DNA from: Nitrospira sp.
GTDB taxonomy: Bacteria; Nitrospirota; Nitrospiria; Nitrospirales; Nitrospiraceae
Direction: 5' to 3'
DNA: 64,000 nt
NCBI GenBank assembly: GCA_030123625.1
Contig: CP126121.1
Coordinates: 1,838,179 to 1,902,178, forward strand
In this document: piece after piece, positions 55,068 to 62,772 of the stretch
How the letters are laid out: each line of letters begins with the position of its first letter
How positions within the stretch are numbered: the stretch's first letter is position 1
The notes under the pieces: model-generated
What the model was told of the DNA's origin: nothing
Database searches by the model: none
The model's input: the letters and a program-made list of their open reading frames with translations, nothing else
Made by a program: the position numbers and the translations under genes

Positions 55068-56543
55068 TTACGATGAACAACTTATAGCCAAATGCTTGCC
55101 CCAGTTCGGTGGCGGAAGCGCATAGGCTTCCATGCCCTGTTGATCGGTGAAAGGGTTTTGCAGCAAAGTGAAGAGCCGGTCGATTTCGGAGAAGTCCTTG
55201 TTCTGAGCCTTCTCAATCGCCGTTTGTGCAAGATAGTTCCTCAGCACATACCTGGGGTTCACACGATTCATACGGCCACACCGCTCATCGTCATGGTGGC
55301 ATTCATGCCGCAGTCGATCCCGATAGCGTACCGCCCACTCGTCGAAACGGTCACGGTTGAGGAAATGTTCGCGCAATTGTTCGTTGGTTGCGCCGTCAGC
55401 CGTGGAAAATGTACTCAATTCCCTAAACACGATCGTATAATCCGCATGGCTGTCGTGGAGGAGACCCAGGAAGTCGCGAATGAGTTCGTCGTCTTCTGCC
55501 CGCTCGCTGACCAATCCGAATTTCGTCCGCATGAGCGTCAAATATTCCCGCTCAAATAAGGGCTGATAGGTCTCGAGGCCCGCCTTCAAGGCATCCTTCT
55601 CCACCAACGGCAACAAGGCTTGCGCCAAGCAGCTCAGATTCCACAGCCCGATATAGGGCTGCTGATTGAAAGCATAGCGGCCATTGTAATCCGAGTGGTT
55701 GCAGATGAAGCCTGCATCGTAGTCGTCCATGAAGCCGTACGGACCATAGTCCAGCGTCAGGCCCAAGATCGACATGTTGTCGGTGTTCATCACGCCGTGC
55801 GCCCAGCCTACGGCCTGCCATTGGGCGATCAACTTCGCGGTGCGCTCGGCGACTTCCGTAAAGAATCGGACGTACTTTTCTCCGGCATCCCGAAGATGGG
55901 GGAAGTGCTGATCGATGACGTAGTCGGCCAGAGTTCGGAGGTGCTCATGCTGTTTCCGATAATAGAAAATTTCGAACGTGCCGAAGCGGACATGGGAAGG
56001 CGCCATACGGACCAGCATCGCGCCGGTCTCGATCTGTTCCCGATACACCTTGTCGTCGCTGCCGACCAGGCAGAGCGCCTGGGTGGTCGGGATACCGAGC
56101 CCTTGCATGGCAACACAGCAGAGATACTCACGAATCGTCGAGCGCAACACCGCTCGACCGTCTCCGTCGCGCGAAAACGGGGTCATCCCTGCGCCTTTGA
56201 GATGCAAGTCCCACCGTTCACCTTGGTCGTTCTTCACTTCGCCGAGAAGAATGGCCCGTCCATCGCCGAGTTGCGGCACGTAGACGCCGAATTGATGGCC
56301 GGAGTACAGCATCGCGAGCGGTTCCATCCCCGGCGCCACTGCGCTCCCGCCGAAAAGAGCCGTGAACTCCGGTCGCGGAATTTGCTCCGGGTCAAGATCG
56401 ATCAACTCCGCTGCGGCTCGATTGGCATGAATCAGATAAGGCGGGGCGTTAAACGGAATGGGGTTCAACCGCGCATAAAAGGCTTGAGGAAGACGAGCAT
56501 AGGTATTGTCGAAAGAGAGTGTTTCCAGTGTGCGCCAGGTCAT
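55068..56543 (-). CDS. selO: Protein adenylyltransferase SelO (YdiU family)
   Basis: SelO is a pseudokinase-fold enzyme that transfers AMP from ATP to Ser, Thr or Tyr of proteins and responds to oxidative stress. The 491 residues show LYSGHQFGVYVPQLGDGRAILLGEV (glycine-rich loop), LKGAGMTPFSRDGDGRAVLRSTIREYL, and HGVMNTDNMSILGLTLDYGPYGFMDDYD, where Asn and Asp hold the metals. The C-terminus ends SCSS: the cysteine position corresponds to selenocysteine in animal SelO. I begin at ATG 56543 (MTWRTLETLSFDNTYARL). The frame is open to 56609, through repeat copy C, and those residues are not family-like. Confidence 0.94.
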   Translation of the reverse strand: MTWRTLETLSFDNTYARLPQAFYARLNPIPFNAPPYLIHANRAAAELIDLDPEQIPRPEFTALFGGSAVAPGMEPLAMLYSGHQFGVYVPQLGDGRAILLGEVKNDQGERWDLHLKGAGMTPFSRDGDGRAVLRSTIREYLCCVAMQGLGIPTTQALCLVGSDDKVYREQIETGAMLVRMAPSHVRFGTFEIFYYRKQHEHLRTLADYVIDQHFPHLRDAGEKYVRFFTEVAERTAKLIAQWQAVGWAHGVMNTDNMSILGLTLDYGPYGFMDDYDAGFICNHSDYNGRYAFNQQPYIGLWNLSCLAQALLPLVEKDALKAGLETYQPLFEREYLTLMRTKFGLVSERAEDDELIRDFLGLLHDSHADYTIVFRELSTFSTADGATNEQLREHFLNRDRFDEWAVRYRDRLRHECHHDDERCGRMNRVNPRYVLRNYLAQTAIEKAQNKDFSEIDRLFTLLQNPFTDQQGMEAYALPPPNWGKHLAISCSS

Positions 56544-56581
56544 GGAGAGTATATCTTGTGGTTGCAAAACTGTATGGTTGA

Positions 56582-56704
56582 GAGGATGCTGAAAAAGTTC
56601 ATCCAGCAAGGCCGCAGCGAGCGAATGGCCGAGGCGTACGCAGTTGGTACGTTGAGGCCTTGAGCGAGGCGAGAACGACGCTGGTGGGCTTTTGCAGCAT
56701 CCTC
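56582..56704 (+). repeat. Palindromic repeat, copy C (123 bp)
   Basis: Ends GAGGATGCTG...CAGCATCCTC, a perfectly matched pair, with AAAAAG/CTTTT inside. The interior has the shared CCAGCAAGGCCGCAGC and GAGAACGACGCTGG blocks. Its right end lies 1 bp before the stop codon (56706-56708) of the mpsC-like gene. Confidence 0.9.
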
Positions 56705-56705
56705 A

Positions 56706-57050
56706 TTATCGGCCGCCGGTCTGGATGTCTCGGTCCATAGTAAAGACAAAGACTCGCTCTCCGAGCTGCACGTCAATATCTGTGAAGAGTCCCAAGATTT
56801 TGGTACCGGTGATCTCACTGACTTGTTCGCAGAGCTTATCGCGGCCCTGCGCGATTAAATTTTGCCGGAGCCGCTTGACCATCTCGATACCTTCCGGCGT
56901 TTTTGCCAATTGCCGTTCCGCCGGAGTCAGAACCCCTTTCAGCCGGACGACCACGAGATCCCGCGCCACTAATGCACGGACTTCATCAGGGCCTCGCCCC
57001 AGAAACTCCTGTTCGAACTTGATGATCGCGTTGCGTATTGAATTTTCCAT
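56706..57050 (-). CDS. MpsC-like (DUF2294) protein
   Basis: A 114-residue DUF2294 domain protein: FEQEFLGRGPDEVRALVARDLVVVRLKGVLTPAERQLAKTPEGIEMVKRLRQNLIAQGRDKL, then ITGTKILGLFTDIDVQLGERVFVFTMD. DUF2294 is the MpsC family; in Staphylococcus mpsC accompanies mpsAB, which encode the DabB/DabA-like uptake system for inorganic carbon that also affects membrane potential. Here it lies next to and divergent from dabB-like genes, which supports a shared role. Its mechanism is unknown. The stop codon abuts repeat copy C. Confidence 0.85.
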   Translation of the reverse strand: MENSIRNAIIKFEQEFLGRGPDEVRALVARDLVVVRLKGVLTPAERQLAKTPEGIEMVKRLRQNLIAQGRDKLCEQVSEITGTKILGLFTDIDVQLGERVFVFTMDRDIQTGGR

Positions 57051-57194
57051 AATCGAACTTCACATATCATCCTCAAGGATTGCATGACAAGAAGGGCGAG
57101 TACCGTCCTGGGTCTTTGGTCTTAATCAATTACTGATGATGGGTCTTTCGGGCCAAGGATCTCCGGTTGAGAGACCTGGTCTTTCGATTCGTCC

Positions 57195-57224
57195 TTGACG
57201 CTGCTCGTTCATCTTATGTATGAA
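57195..57224 (+). promoter_or_regulatory. Probable sigma-70 promoter upstream of the dab genes
   Basis: TTGACG at 57195-57200 and TATGAA at 57219-57224 with 18 bp between; an alternative -10, TATGTA (57215-57220), has only 14 bp. Transcription would start near 57231 and enter the structured region that ends at the terminator at 57412. Confidence 0.45.
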
Positions 57225-57230
57225 CCGTCT

Positions 57231-57412
57231 TAAACCAACGGCGATGCTGCCGGTCCTGGTACTGTAACACGGTCACGGATCGGTGGGATCACGAGTTTCC
57301 GTGCGATGGGTCGTAGGGTGACCGGCAGTTCATGCGAGAGGCCGGTCGCAGTACAAGCCAACCGAACTGCGTCGACAGGGCGTCGAGCACATCGGTTGGC
57401 TTTTGTGTTTTA
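57231..57412 (+). ncRNA. Candidate structured RNA upstream of dabB
   Basis: About 180 nt between the promoter and a T-rich end. Paired elements: CTGCCGGTC (57247-57255) with GACCGGCAG (57320-57328); inside it CACGGA with TCCGTG; GTACTG with CAGTAC across the whole fold; and a terminator stem AAGCCAACCGA (57355-57365) / TCGGTTGGCTT (57392-57402) followed by TTTTGTGTTTT. It holds no convincing ORF. It does not match a riboswitch or housekeeping RNA I know. It may be a small RNA or a regulatory leader with a terminator controlling the dab genes. Confidence 0.4.
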
Positions 57413-57433
57413 GGCAGCTGACTAGAATAACTT

Positions 57434-57723
57434 CAGGATGCTCAAAAAGGCTGTCCAGCAAGGCCGCAGCGAGGTCCGCGACGCGAAGAATTGAGCGTCA
57501 CGTTTGCGGACGGGCGCGAGTTGGTGAGCGCCCCGTATCTTTGAGGCGAGGCGTATACTTTTCCACCCACCCAGCCCCGAGCTGCTTGTGCAGCTCTTGC
57601 CCGGTGGTACGTTGAGCCTCTGAGGTTCACGCCGTGCCGAATAAGGCACGGCACGCCTGTGAACGCCGCCGAGATGTGAGGCGGCAGTGTCCCGCGAGAA
57701 CGCCGGACTTTTTCAGCATCCTG
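57434..57723 (+). repeat. Palindromic repeat, copy D (long form, 290 bp)
   Basis: Ends CAGGATG...CATCCTG. It shares a roughly 170-bp core with copy A. Near its right end it has extra nested hairpins, GTTCAC...GTGAAC around CCGTGCC/GGCACGG (about 57623-57662). It ends 9 bp before the dabB start, immediately before the GAGG ribosome site. Confidence 0.9.
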
Positions 57724-57732
57724 TTAGAGGTG

Positions 57733-59436
57733 ATGATGTCCGCTGTATTGCTTGTGCCGCTGCTTCCCTTGATCGCCGCGCTTGTCGTCGGCATCGGTAG
57801 CGAAGACACGCTCCACACACGCGCGAAGATCGCCGCCTGGCCGATCGCTGCAGCTTTCTGCAGCGCCATCGCCACACTCTACGTCGTGGCGATGGAAGGT
57901 CCGATTATGCTTCGGCTGTATGATCCGGTCGCGCCCACTGTGTTGGCCGTTCCGATCGGTCTGTACGTTGATCGGCTAAGCGCAGTCATGATGGTATTGA
58001 TCTCCGGCATCGGCACGATCATTTACACCTACTCCGTCGAGTATATGTACCAGGATGTGCATGAGCGCCGGTATCTCGCCCTGATCGGGCTGACCGTGTG
58101 TATCCTTCTCTGCATGGTGTCCAGCGCGAACTTGCTGATGCTGTTCGTGCTGTGGCAATTGCTGAGTTACCTCCTCTACCTCCTCGTCCACAATCATAGC
58201 CACCAAGAAACGTTGAAAAGCGCGTTTCGAACCTTCACGCTCTTGCGGGTCGGTGATGTCGCCTTCTTGGGTGGGACCGTGCTGGCTTACTCGCTGTACG
58301 GCACATTGGAATTTCCCGACCTATTTGACGTCGCCGCGCAATCGACGGCAACCGTGTCTTTGTTCTCCGGTGTCGAATTCAACGGCGCGACGGCTGTCAC
58401 CTTGCTGCTCCTTGTCGGCGGAATGAGTAAGTCCGCTCAGTTTCCACTATACGGCTGGCTTCCCCGGTATCTCTATGCCCCCACATCCGTGACTGCCTTA
58501 CTGCACGCGGGCATTATCAATGCCGCAGGCTTTCTGATCAACCGTCTGGCCCCCCTCTTCGGGATGAGCTCGACCACTCTGCACATCGCCCTTGTCATCG
58601 GAACGCTGACGGCCGTCCTCGGCGCAACCATGATGCTGGTGCAAAACGACATCAAGAACATGCTCGGCTTTTCGACGATCAGCCAAATGGGCTACATGGT
58701 TATGGAATGCGGTCTGGGTGCCTTTTCGCTCGCGGTCTTCCACTTGATCGCCCACGGTCTGTTCAAGGCGACGGTCTTCTTGTACAGCGGAAATGTCATT
58801 CACAAGGCGAGACAGGAGCCCGTACTTCCCCATCCAGGGCAGGAGGCGGAGGAAGAAAACTACTCGCCCCTGACTTGGACGACGGGAGTGCTCACGACCC
58901 TGCTCATTCCCTTACTCATCCTGCTGGCGACTCATGGCGTATTGCGGATTCCGCTGTTGGAATCCCAGGGGACCGTCATCTTTCTCTTTTTCATCTGGAT
59001 CACCTCTTCGCAAGCGATCTTGACGTTGACGCGATTGCGGGCCGTCGCTTCCTGGAAAGTATCGGCGGCGATGTTGCTGACGCTCTTGTTCATCGTGTTT
59101 GTCTATCTGTTTGCCGTCGAATCGTTCACGGCATTCCTGTACCCAAACCCTGATGAAGTTGCCGCATACTTCAAGGCCGGTGATCTTCCGGACCGGCTCT
59201 TTGATTTTCTCCTCGTGGTATCGACGCTGGCGACGATTGTGGGTTGGGTCTACCTGTACATGCGGGCTCATGGCCGGACGGTGTGGACGCCATCGTGGAT
59301 CAACAGCGTTCGGATCCACCTGTATGTGCTGTTCCTCAATCGGCTCTATGTCGACACGGTCTTACATCGGGTGGGGCACACCCTGACATCCGCCATTCAA
59401 CGCTTGGATAAGCGCGCTCAAGAACGCTCGCTTTGA
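57733..59436 (+). CDS. DabB/NuoL-like proton-channel subunit (first paralogue)
   Basis: A 567-residue integral membrane protein of the Proton_antipo_M family, with about 14 helices. It has the conserved lysine segment MSKSAQFPLYGWLPRYLYAPTSVTALLHAGIINAAGFLINRLAPLFG and QNDIKNMLGFSTISQMGYMVMECGLGAF, the core of complex I antiporter-like subunits. Next to DabA (DUF2309) such proteins are DabB, the ion-conducting half of an inorganic-carbon uptake complex. It starts at ATG 57733 or 57736 behind GAGG; the open frame upstream runs through repeat copy D. A second copy follows at 59762. Confidence 0.9.
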   Translation: MMSAVLLVPLLPLIAALVVGIGSEDTLHTRAKIAAWPIAAAFCSAIATLYVVAMEGPIMLRLYDPVAPTVLAVPIGLYVDRLSAVMMVLISGIGTIIYTYSVEYMYQDVHERRYLALIGLTVCILLCMVSSANLLMLFVLWQLLSYLLYLLVHNHSHQETLKSAFRTFTLLRVGDVAFLGGTVLAYSLYGTLEFPDLFDVAAQSTATVSLFSGVEFNGATAVTLLLLVGGMSKSAQFPLYGWLPRYLYAPTSVTALLHAGIINAAGFLINRLAPLFGMSSTTLHIALVIGTLTAVLGATMMLVQNDIKNMLGFSTISQMGYMVMECGLGAFSLAVFHLIAHGLFKATVFLYSGNVIHKARQEPVLPHPGQEAEEENYSPLTWTTGVLTTLLIPLLILLATHGVLRIPLLESQGTVIFLFFIWITSSQAILTLTRLRAVASWKVSAAMLLTLLFIVFVYLFAVESFTAFLYPNPDEVAAYFKAGDLPDRLFDFLLVVSTLATIVGWVYLYMRAHGRTVWTPSWINSVRIHLYVLFLNRLYVDTVLHRVGHTLTSAIQRLDKRAQERSL

Positions 59437-59475
59437 TCGACACTGGCTTGACGGTACGGCGTTGTTGGACATAGG

Positions 59476-59503
59476 CTCCTCATCCGTAAGGGCGGATGAG
59501 GAG
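59476..59503. terminator. Hairpin between the two dabB-like genes
   Basis: CTCCTCATCCG and CGGATGAGGAG form an 11-bp perfect stem with a 6-base loop, 39 bp after the first dabB-like stop. No T-run follows, so it may be an mRNA-stabilising hairpin rather than a terminator. Confidence 0.5.
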
Positions 59504-59627
59504 AGACTCGGTGGTCAGTCTCTGCTTGACGAATAGAGAGAGCCCGTATTAATGGTGAGCCTCCCACCGTTGCGGGAGGTGTACCCATCTCCCGACAGGG
59601 AGAGGACGAACACTTTCAGAGAGCTTG

Positions 59628-59747
59628 CAGACTGTTCAAAAAGGTCGTCCAGCAAGACCGCAGCAAGCGAGGAGGCGAAGCGTACTATGGGCCGTACGTT
59701 GAGCCTCTAAGCGCCGCGAGAACGACGCTGGTTTTTTCAACAGTCTG
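59628..59747 (+). repeat. Palindromic repeat, copy E (120 bp)
   Basis: Ends CAGACTG...CAGTCTG, then TTCAAAAAGGTCG / GGTTTTTTCAA. The interior has CCAGCAAGACCGCAGC and GAGAACGACGCTGG. It ends 14 bp before the second dabB-like start. Confidence 0.9.
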
Positions 59748-59761
59748 CTAGGGGGAATGAC

Positions 59762-61468
59762 GTGCTCCTGTCACTGGTACTCATCGTTCCAGTTCTTCAG
59801 CTATGTGCAGCCGGCATCGTGATGATCGGCGGTGAGAGGACGCATTTCACCCGCGCGAAGGCGGCCGCCTATCCCATCGGCCTGGCATTCCTCGGTGCCA
59901 TCGGCACGCTGGTCTTGGTCACATCGCAAGGTCCCATCACCGTTCGGTTCTACGATCCTGCTTCCGCCGCTTCCTTCATTATTCCCATCGGTTTCTATGT
60001 CGACCGGCTCAGTGCCGTCATGATGGCGTTGATCACGGGCGTCAGCACCATCATTTACTGTTATTCGACGAACTACATGTACCAAGATCGTCATGCACGC
60101 CGCTATCTCGCGTTGATTTGCCTGACCGACTTCGTATTGATCTGCATGGTCTCGAGCGGAAACCTCATGATGCTGTTTCTCTTTTGGCAAATCCTCAGCT
60201 ACTTGCTCTATCTGCTCGCGCACAACCATGTCCATACCGAGACATTGGCGGGCGCGTTCAAGACGTTTACGCTGTTGCGCGTCGCCGATACGGCGTTTCT
60301 TGCCGGCATTGCCCTCGCCTATCAGCTCTACGGCACCCTCGAATTTCAGGAGCTGTTCGTAAGAGCGGCTGCCGCGCCCATAACCCTCTCCATTCTGCCC
60401 GGGATCGAGATCAGCGCCACAACGGCTGTGACCTGCCTCTTTTTTATCGGAGCGATGGGCAAATCCGCTCAGTTTCCCTTGCATTTGTGGCTGCCGGGAT
60501 CGCTGTTCGCCCCTACACCGGTCCACGCATTGCTGCACGCGGGTATCATCAACGCCGGAGGTTTCCTCATCAACCGCCTCGCTCCGCTCTTTGGAATGAG
60601 TTCAACCACCCTGCACATTGCCTTCGCCATCGGGACACTGACGGCCGTCCTCGGCGCGACGATGATGCTGGCGCAAAACGACATCAAGAAGACGCTCGGC
60701 TTTTCGACGATCGGCCAGATGGGCTACATGATCATGGAATGCGGCTTGGGAGCCTTCTCGCTGGCCGTGTTCCATCTGATTGCTCACGGTCTCTTCAAGG
60801 CCACGGTCTTCCTCAATTGTGGAAATGTCATCCATAAGGCGAGACAGGAGCCGCATTTCCCTCCGATGGACCATGAGCATGACGAGGTGGGATTCTCGCG
60901 CTTGACCTGGTCGACCGGGTTTGTGACGACACTATTTATTCCGCTGCTTATCTTATTGGCGACGCACGGAATCCTGCGCATTCCGCTGCTGGAATCCCAG
61001 GGAACCGTGATTATCCTCTTTTTCATTTGGATCACCTCCTCGCAAGCGATTTTGACGCTCACACGACTTCGTGCCGTGGCTTCGTGGAAGGTGTCGGTCA
61101 TCATGCTGCTGACGCTTCTCTTCATCGTATTCGTCTATCTGTTCGCCGTCGAGTCGTTCACCGCATTCCTCTACCCCAATCCGGAAGAGGTGGCGTCGTA
61201 TTTCAAGGCCGCCGATCTCCCGGACTGGCTCTTCGACCTCATTGTCTTAGTGGCCGCATTCATGACGATCTTCGGCTGGACCTACTTATACATGCATGCC
61301 CACGGTCGGACGGTCTGGCTGCCGGCCTGGATCGAAGGCCTGAGGATCCGCCTCTATACGATATTCTTGAATAGGATATATGCCGATGAACTCTATCAAC
61401 TGATGGGCTCGATGACGACGCAATTGGTTCATCGGATCGACAAGCTGGAACGCGGGTGGTCTCGATGA
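59762..61468 (+). CDS. DabB/NuoL-like proton-channel subunit (second paralogue)
   Basis: A 568-residue paralogue of the preceding gene, starting at GTG 59762 behind a GGGGG run. The region from GIINAGGFLINRLAPLFGMSSTTLHIA through HLIAHGLFKATVFL is almost identical to the first copy, as is TLTRLRAVASWKV. The N-terminal third and the last 60 residues are more diverged. Both keep the functional lysine segment (GKSAQFPLHLWLP here). The stop overlaps the next start (ATGA), so it is translationally coupled to the NuoM-like gene. Retention of two distinct channel subunits suggests they work together or under different conditions. Confidence 0.9.
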   Translation: MLLSLVLIVPVLQLCAAGIVMIGGERTHFTRAKAAAYPIGLAFLGAIGTLVLVTSQGPITVRFYDPASAASFIIPIGFYVDRLSAVMMALITGVSTIIYCYSTNYMYQDRHARRYLALICLTDFVLICMVSSGNLMMLFLFWQILSYLLYLLAHNHVHTETLAGAFKTFTLLRVADTAFLAGIALAYQLYGTLEFQELFVRAAAAPITLSILPGIEISATTAVTCLFFIGAMGKSAQFPLHLWLPGSLFAPTPVHALLHAGIINAGGFLINRLAPLFGMSSTTLHIAFAIGTLTAVLGATMMLAQNDIKKTLGFSTIGQMGYMIMECGLGAFSLAVFHLIAHGLFKATVFLNCGNVIHKARQEPHFPPMDHEHDEVGFSRLTWSTGFVTTLFIPLLILLATHGILRIPLLESQGTVIILFFIWITSSQAILTLTRLRAVASWKVSVIMLLTLLFIVFVYLFAVESFTAFLYPNPEEVASYFKAADLPDWLFDLIVLVAAFMTIFGWTYLYMHAHGRTVWLPAWIEGLRIRLYTIFLNRIYADELYQLMGSMTTQLVHRIDKLERGWSR

Positions 61469-62772
61469 TGGATGTATTCATACCATGGCTGTTCGCCGGA
61501 ATTCCGTTTGCGGGTGCTCTCGTCTGTCTGGCCGTTTGGTCCGATCCCTACCGTGTGCAGATGTTCGCAATCATTTCGTCCGTCATCAGCTTTGTGTTGA
61601 TCGCCGGACTCGCCAACCGGCTTCCGACTCCCCCTGATGGGTTTTTACCGCTCTATTTGCTGCCGCTCGCAGCCGTGGTGTCCGCATTAGGCCAGCCGGT
61701 TCACGAGAACCATCGTCTCTCCTGGACCATGACCTTGGTCTTCCTCGGTTTGGGAATGGGCTTGCTCACCGGCGGCAATGCGTTCGGCCTGCTGTGCCAG
61801 ATCTCGCTCATGCTGATTATTATGTTTCTCCTCTACCGCCACCACACCACGCTCTGGCCTATCTCCTGGTGGGGCATTGGCTCGTTCGGTGTCGGTGTCG
61901 TCGGTGCGGGACTTTCTCTCTCGGCTGAACCGCCCCTCTCATCGGTGGCATCCTTGGTGACCTGTGCCGTTCTATTGCCGCTCATGCCTTTTCATGACGG
62001 GTACCTCACGGCGCTGACCAGACTACCGGGTAGCTTGCCGCCGTTCATCGTGTTGCTCCTGCCCGTGCTGGGGCTCCATGGACTGGCGATGGCCATGCCG
62101 ACGATGCCGAATCAATTCGTGGTGGTCGTCAGCTTCTTAGCCCTGGCCAGCTCACTGTACGGCGCGATTAAGGCGTTGGCCCAGTCGCGCGTCCGTCTTT
62201 TGGTCGGCTACGGCAGTGTCTCGTTTTTTTCGATCCTCTGGTGGTTTGTGGCAGGGTCCCACACCGCGACACCGCGCGCAGCCGTGCTGGCCGGGGCGGT
62301 CGGTCTTGCGACCGGCGGACTGTTGGTTGCCTGGCAGGTGATTCGCACAAGATATGGCGATGATGTGGATCCGCAAGCCATCAGCGGCCTTGCCGCGGCG
62401 ATGCCGAAGTATGCGGTCCTGTTTTCTCTGCTGGGTCTTGCAGCGATGGGAATTCCACCCTTCGGAGTGTTCGCGGGATTCATGGGGTTGCTGCTGACCG
62501 CGCCACCCTCCTCCACGATCGGCTTATTCATCGCGCTCGCCGCTTGGCTTGCCGCCTCATGGTACATCATGCAAATGGTGCAACAGTTACTCTTCGGCAC
62601 GCGCCGGCCGGATTTACGCTATGCCGATCTCCGGCATCCCGAATTTACTTCTCTGTTGATCGTGGTGCTGGCTCTGTTGGCGCTGGGCTTGGCCCCCACC
62701 AGCTTATACACATCGGATCACACGCCGAATACGGCCGCCGCGATGGAGCGACCTCCCGCATGGAACCGCTAG
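61465..62772 (+). CDS. NuoM/NuoN-like membrane subunit
   Basis: About 435 residues, essentially all hydrophobic helices, with motifs of the complex I antiporter-like group but shorter and more diverged than DabB: LPLMPFHDGYLTALTRLPGSLPPFIVLLLPVLGLHGLA (the segment corresponding to the channel lysine, here with H and D), LAQSRVRLLVGYGSVSFF, and AAMGIPPFGVFAGFMGLLL. It has lost the usual KSAQFP lysine and may be structural. It starts at ATG 61465, overlapping the previous stop, and its end overlaps the start of dabA at 62760. This tight arrangement points to a multi-subunit complex. Confidence 0.8.
   Translation: MMDVFIPWLFAGIPFAGALVCLAVWSDPYRVQMFAIISSVISFVLIAGLANRLPTPPDGFLPLYLLPLAAVVSALGQPVHENHRLSWTMTLVFLGLGMGLLTGGNAFGLLCQISLMLIIMFLLYRHHTTLWPISWWGIGSFGVGVVGAGLSLSAEPPLSSVASLVTCAVLLPLMPFHDGYLTALTRLPGSLPPFIVLLLPVLGLHGLAMAMPTMPNQFVVVVSFLALASSLYGAIKALAQSRVRLLVGYGSVSFFSILWWFVAGSHTATPRAAVLAGAVGLATGGLLVAWQVIRTRYGDDVDPQAISGLAAAMPKYAVLFSLLGLAAMGIPPFGVFAGFMGLLLTAPPSSTIGLFIALAAWLAASWYIMQMVQQLLFGTRRPDLRYADLRHPEFTSLLIVVLALLALGLAPTSLYTSDHTPNTAAAMERPPAWNR

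Noticed and set aside
56544..56609. N-terminal extension of SelO
   Set aside because: The extra codons lie partly in repeat copy C; family similarity begins at MTWRTLETL.
57231..57412. Cobalamin or other known riboswitch
   Set aside because: The conserved boxes of the riboswitch classes I know could not be found in this stretch.
57634..57732. N-terminal extension of the first DabB-like protein
   Set aside because: It is translated repeat copy D; a ribosome site and ATG at 57733 follow directly.
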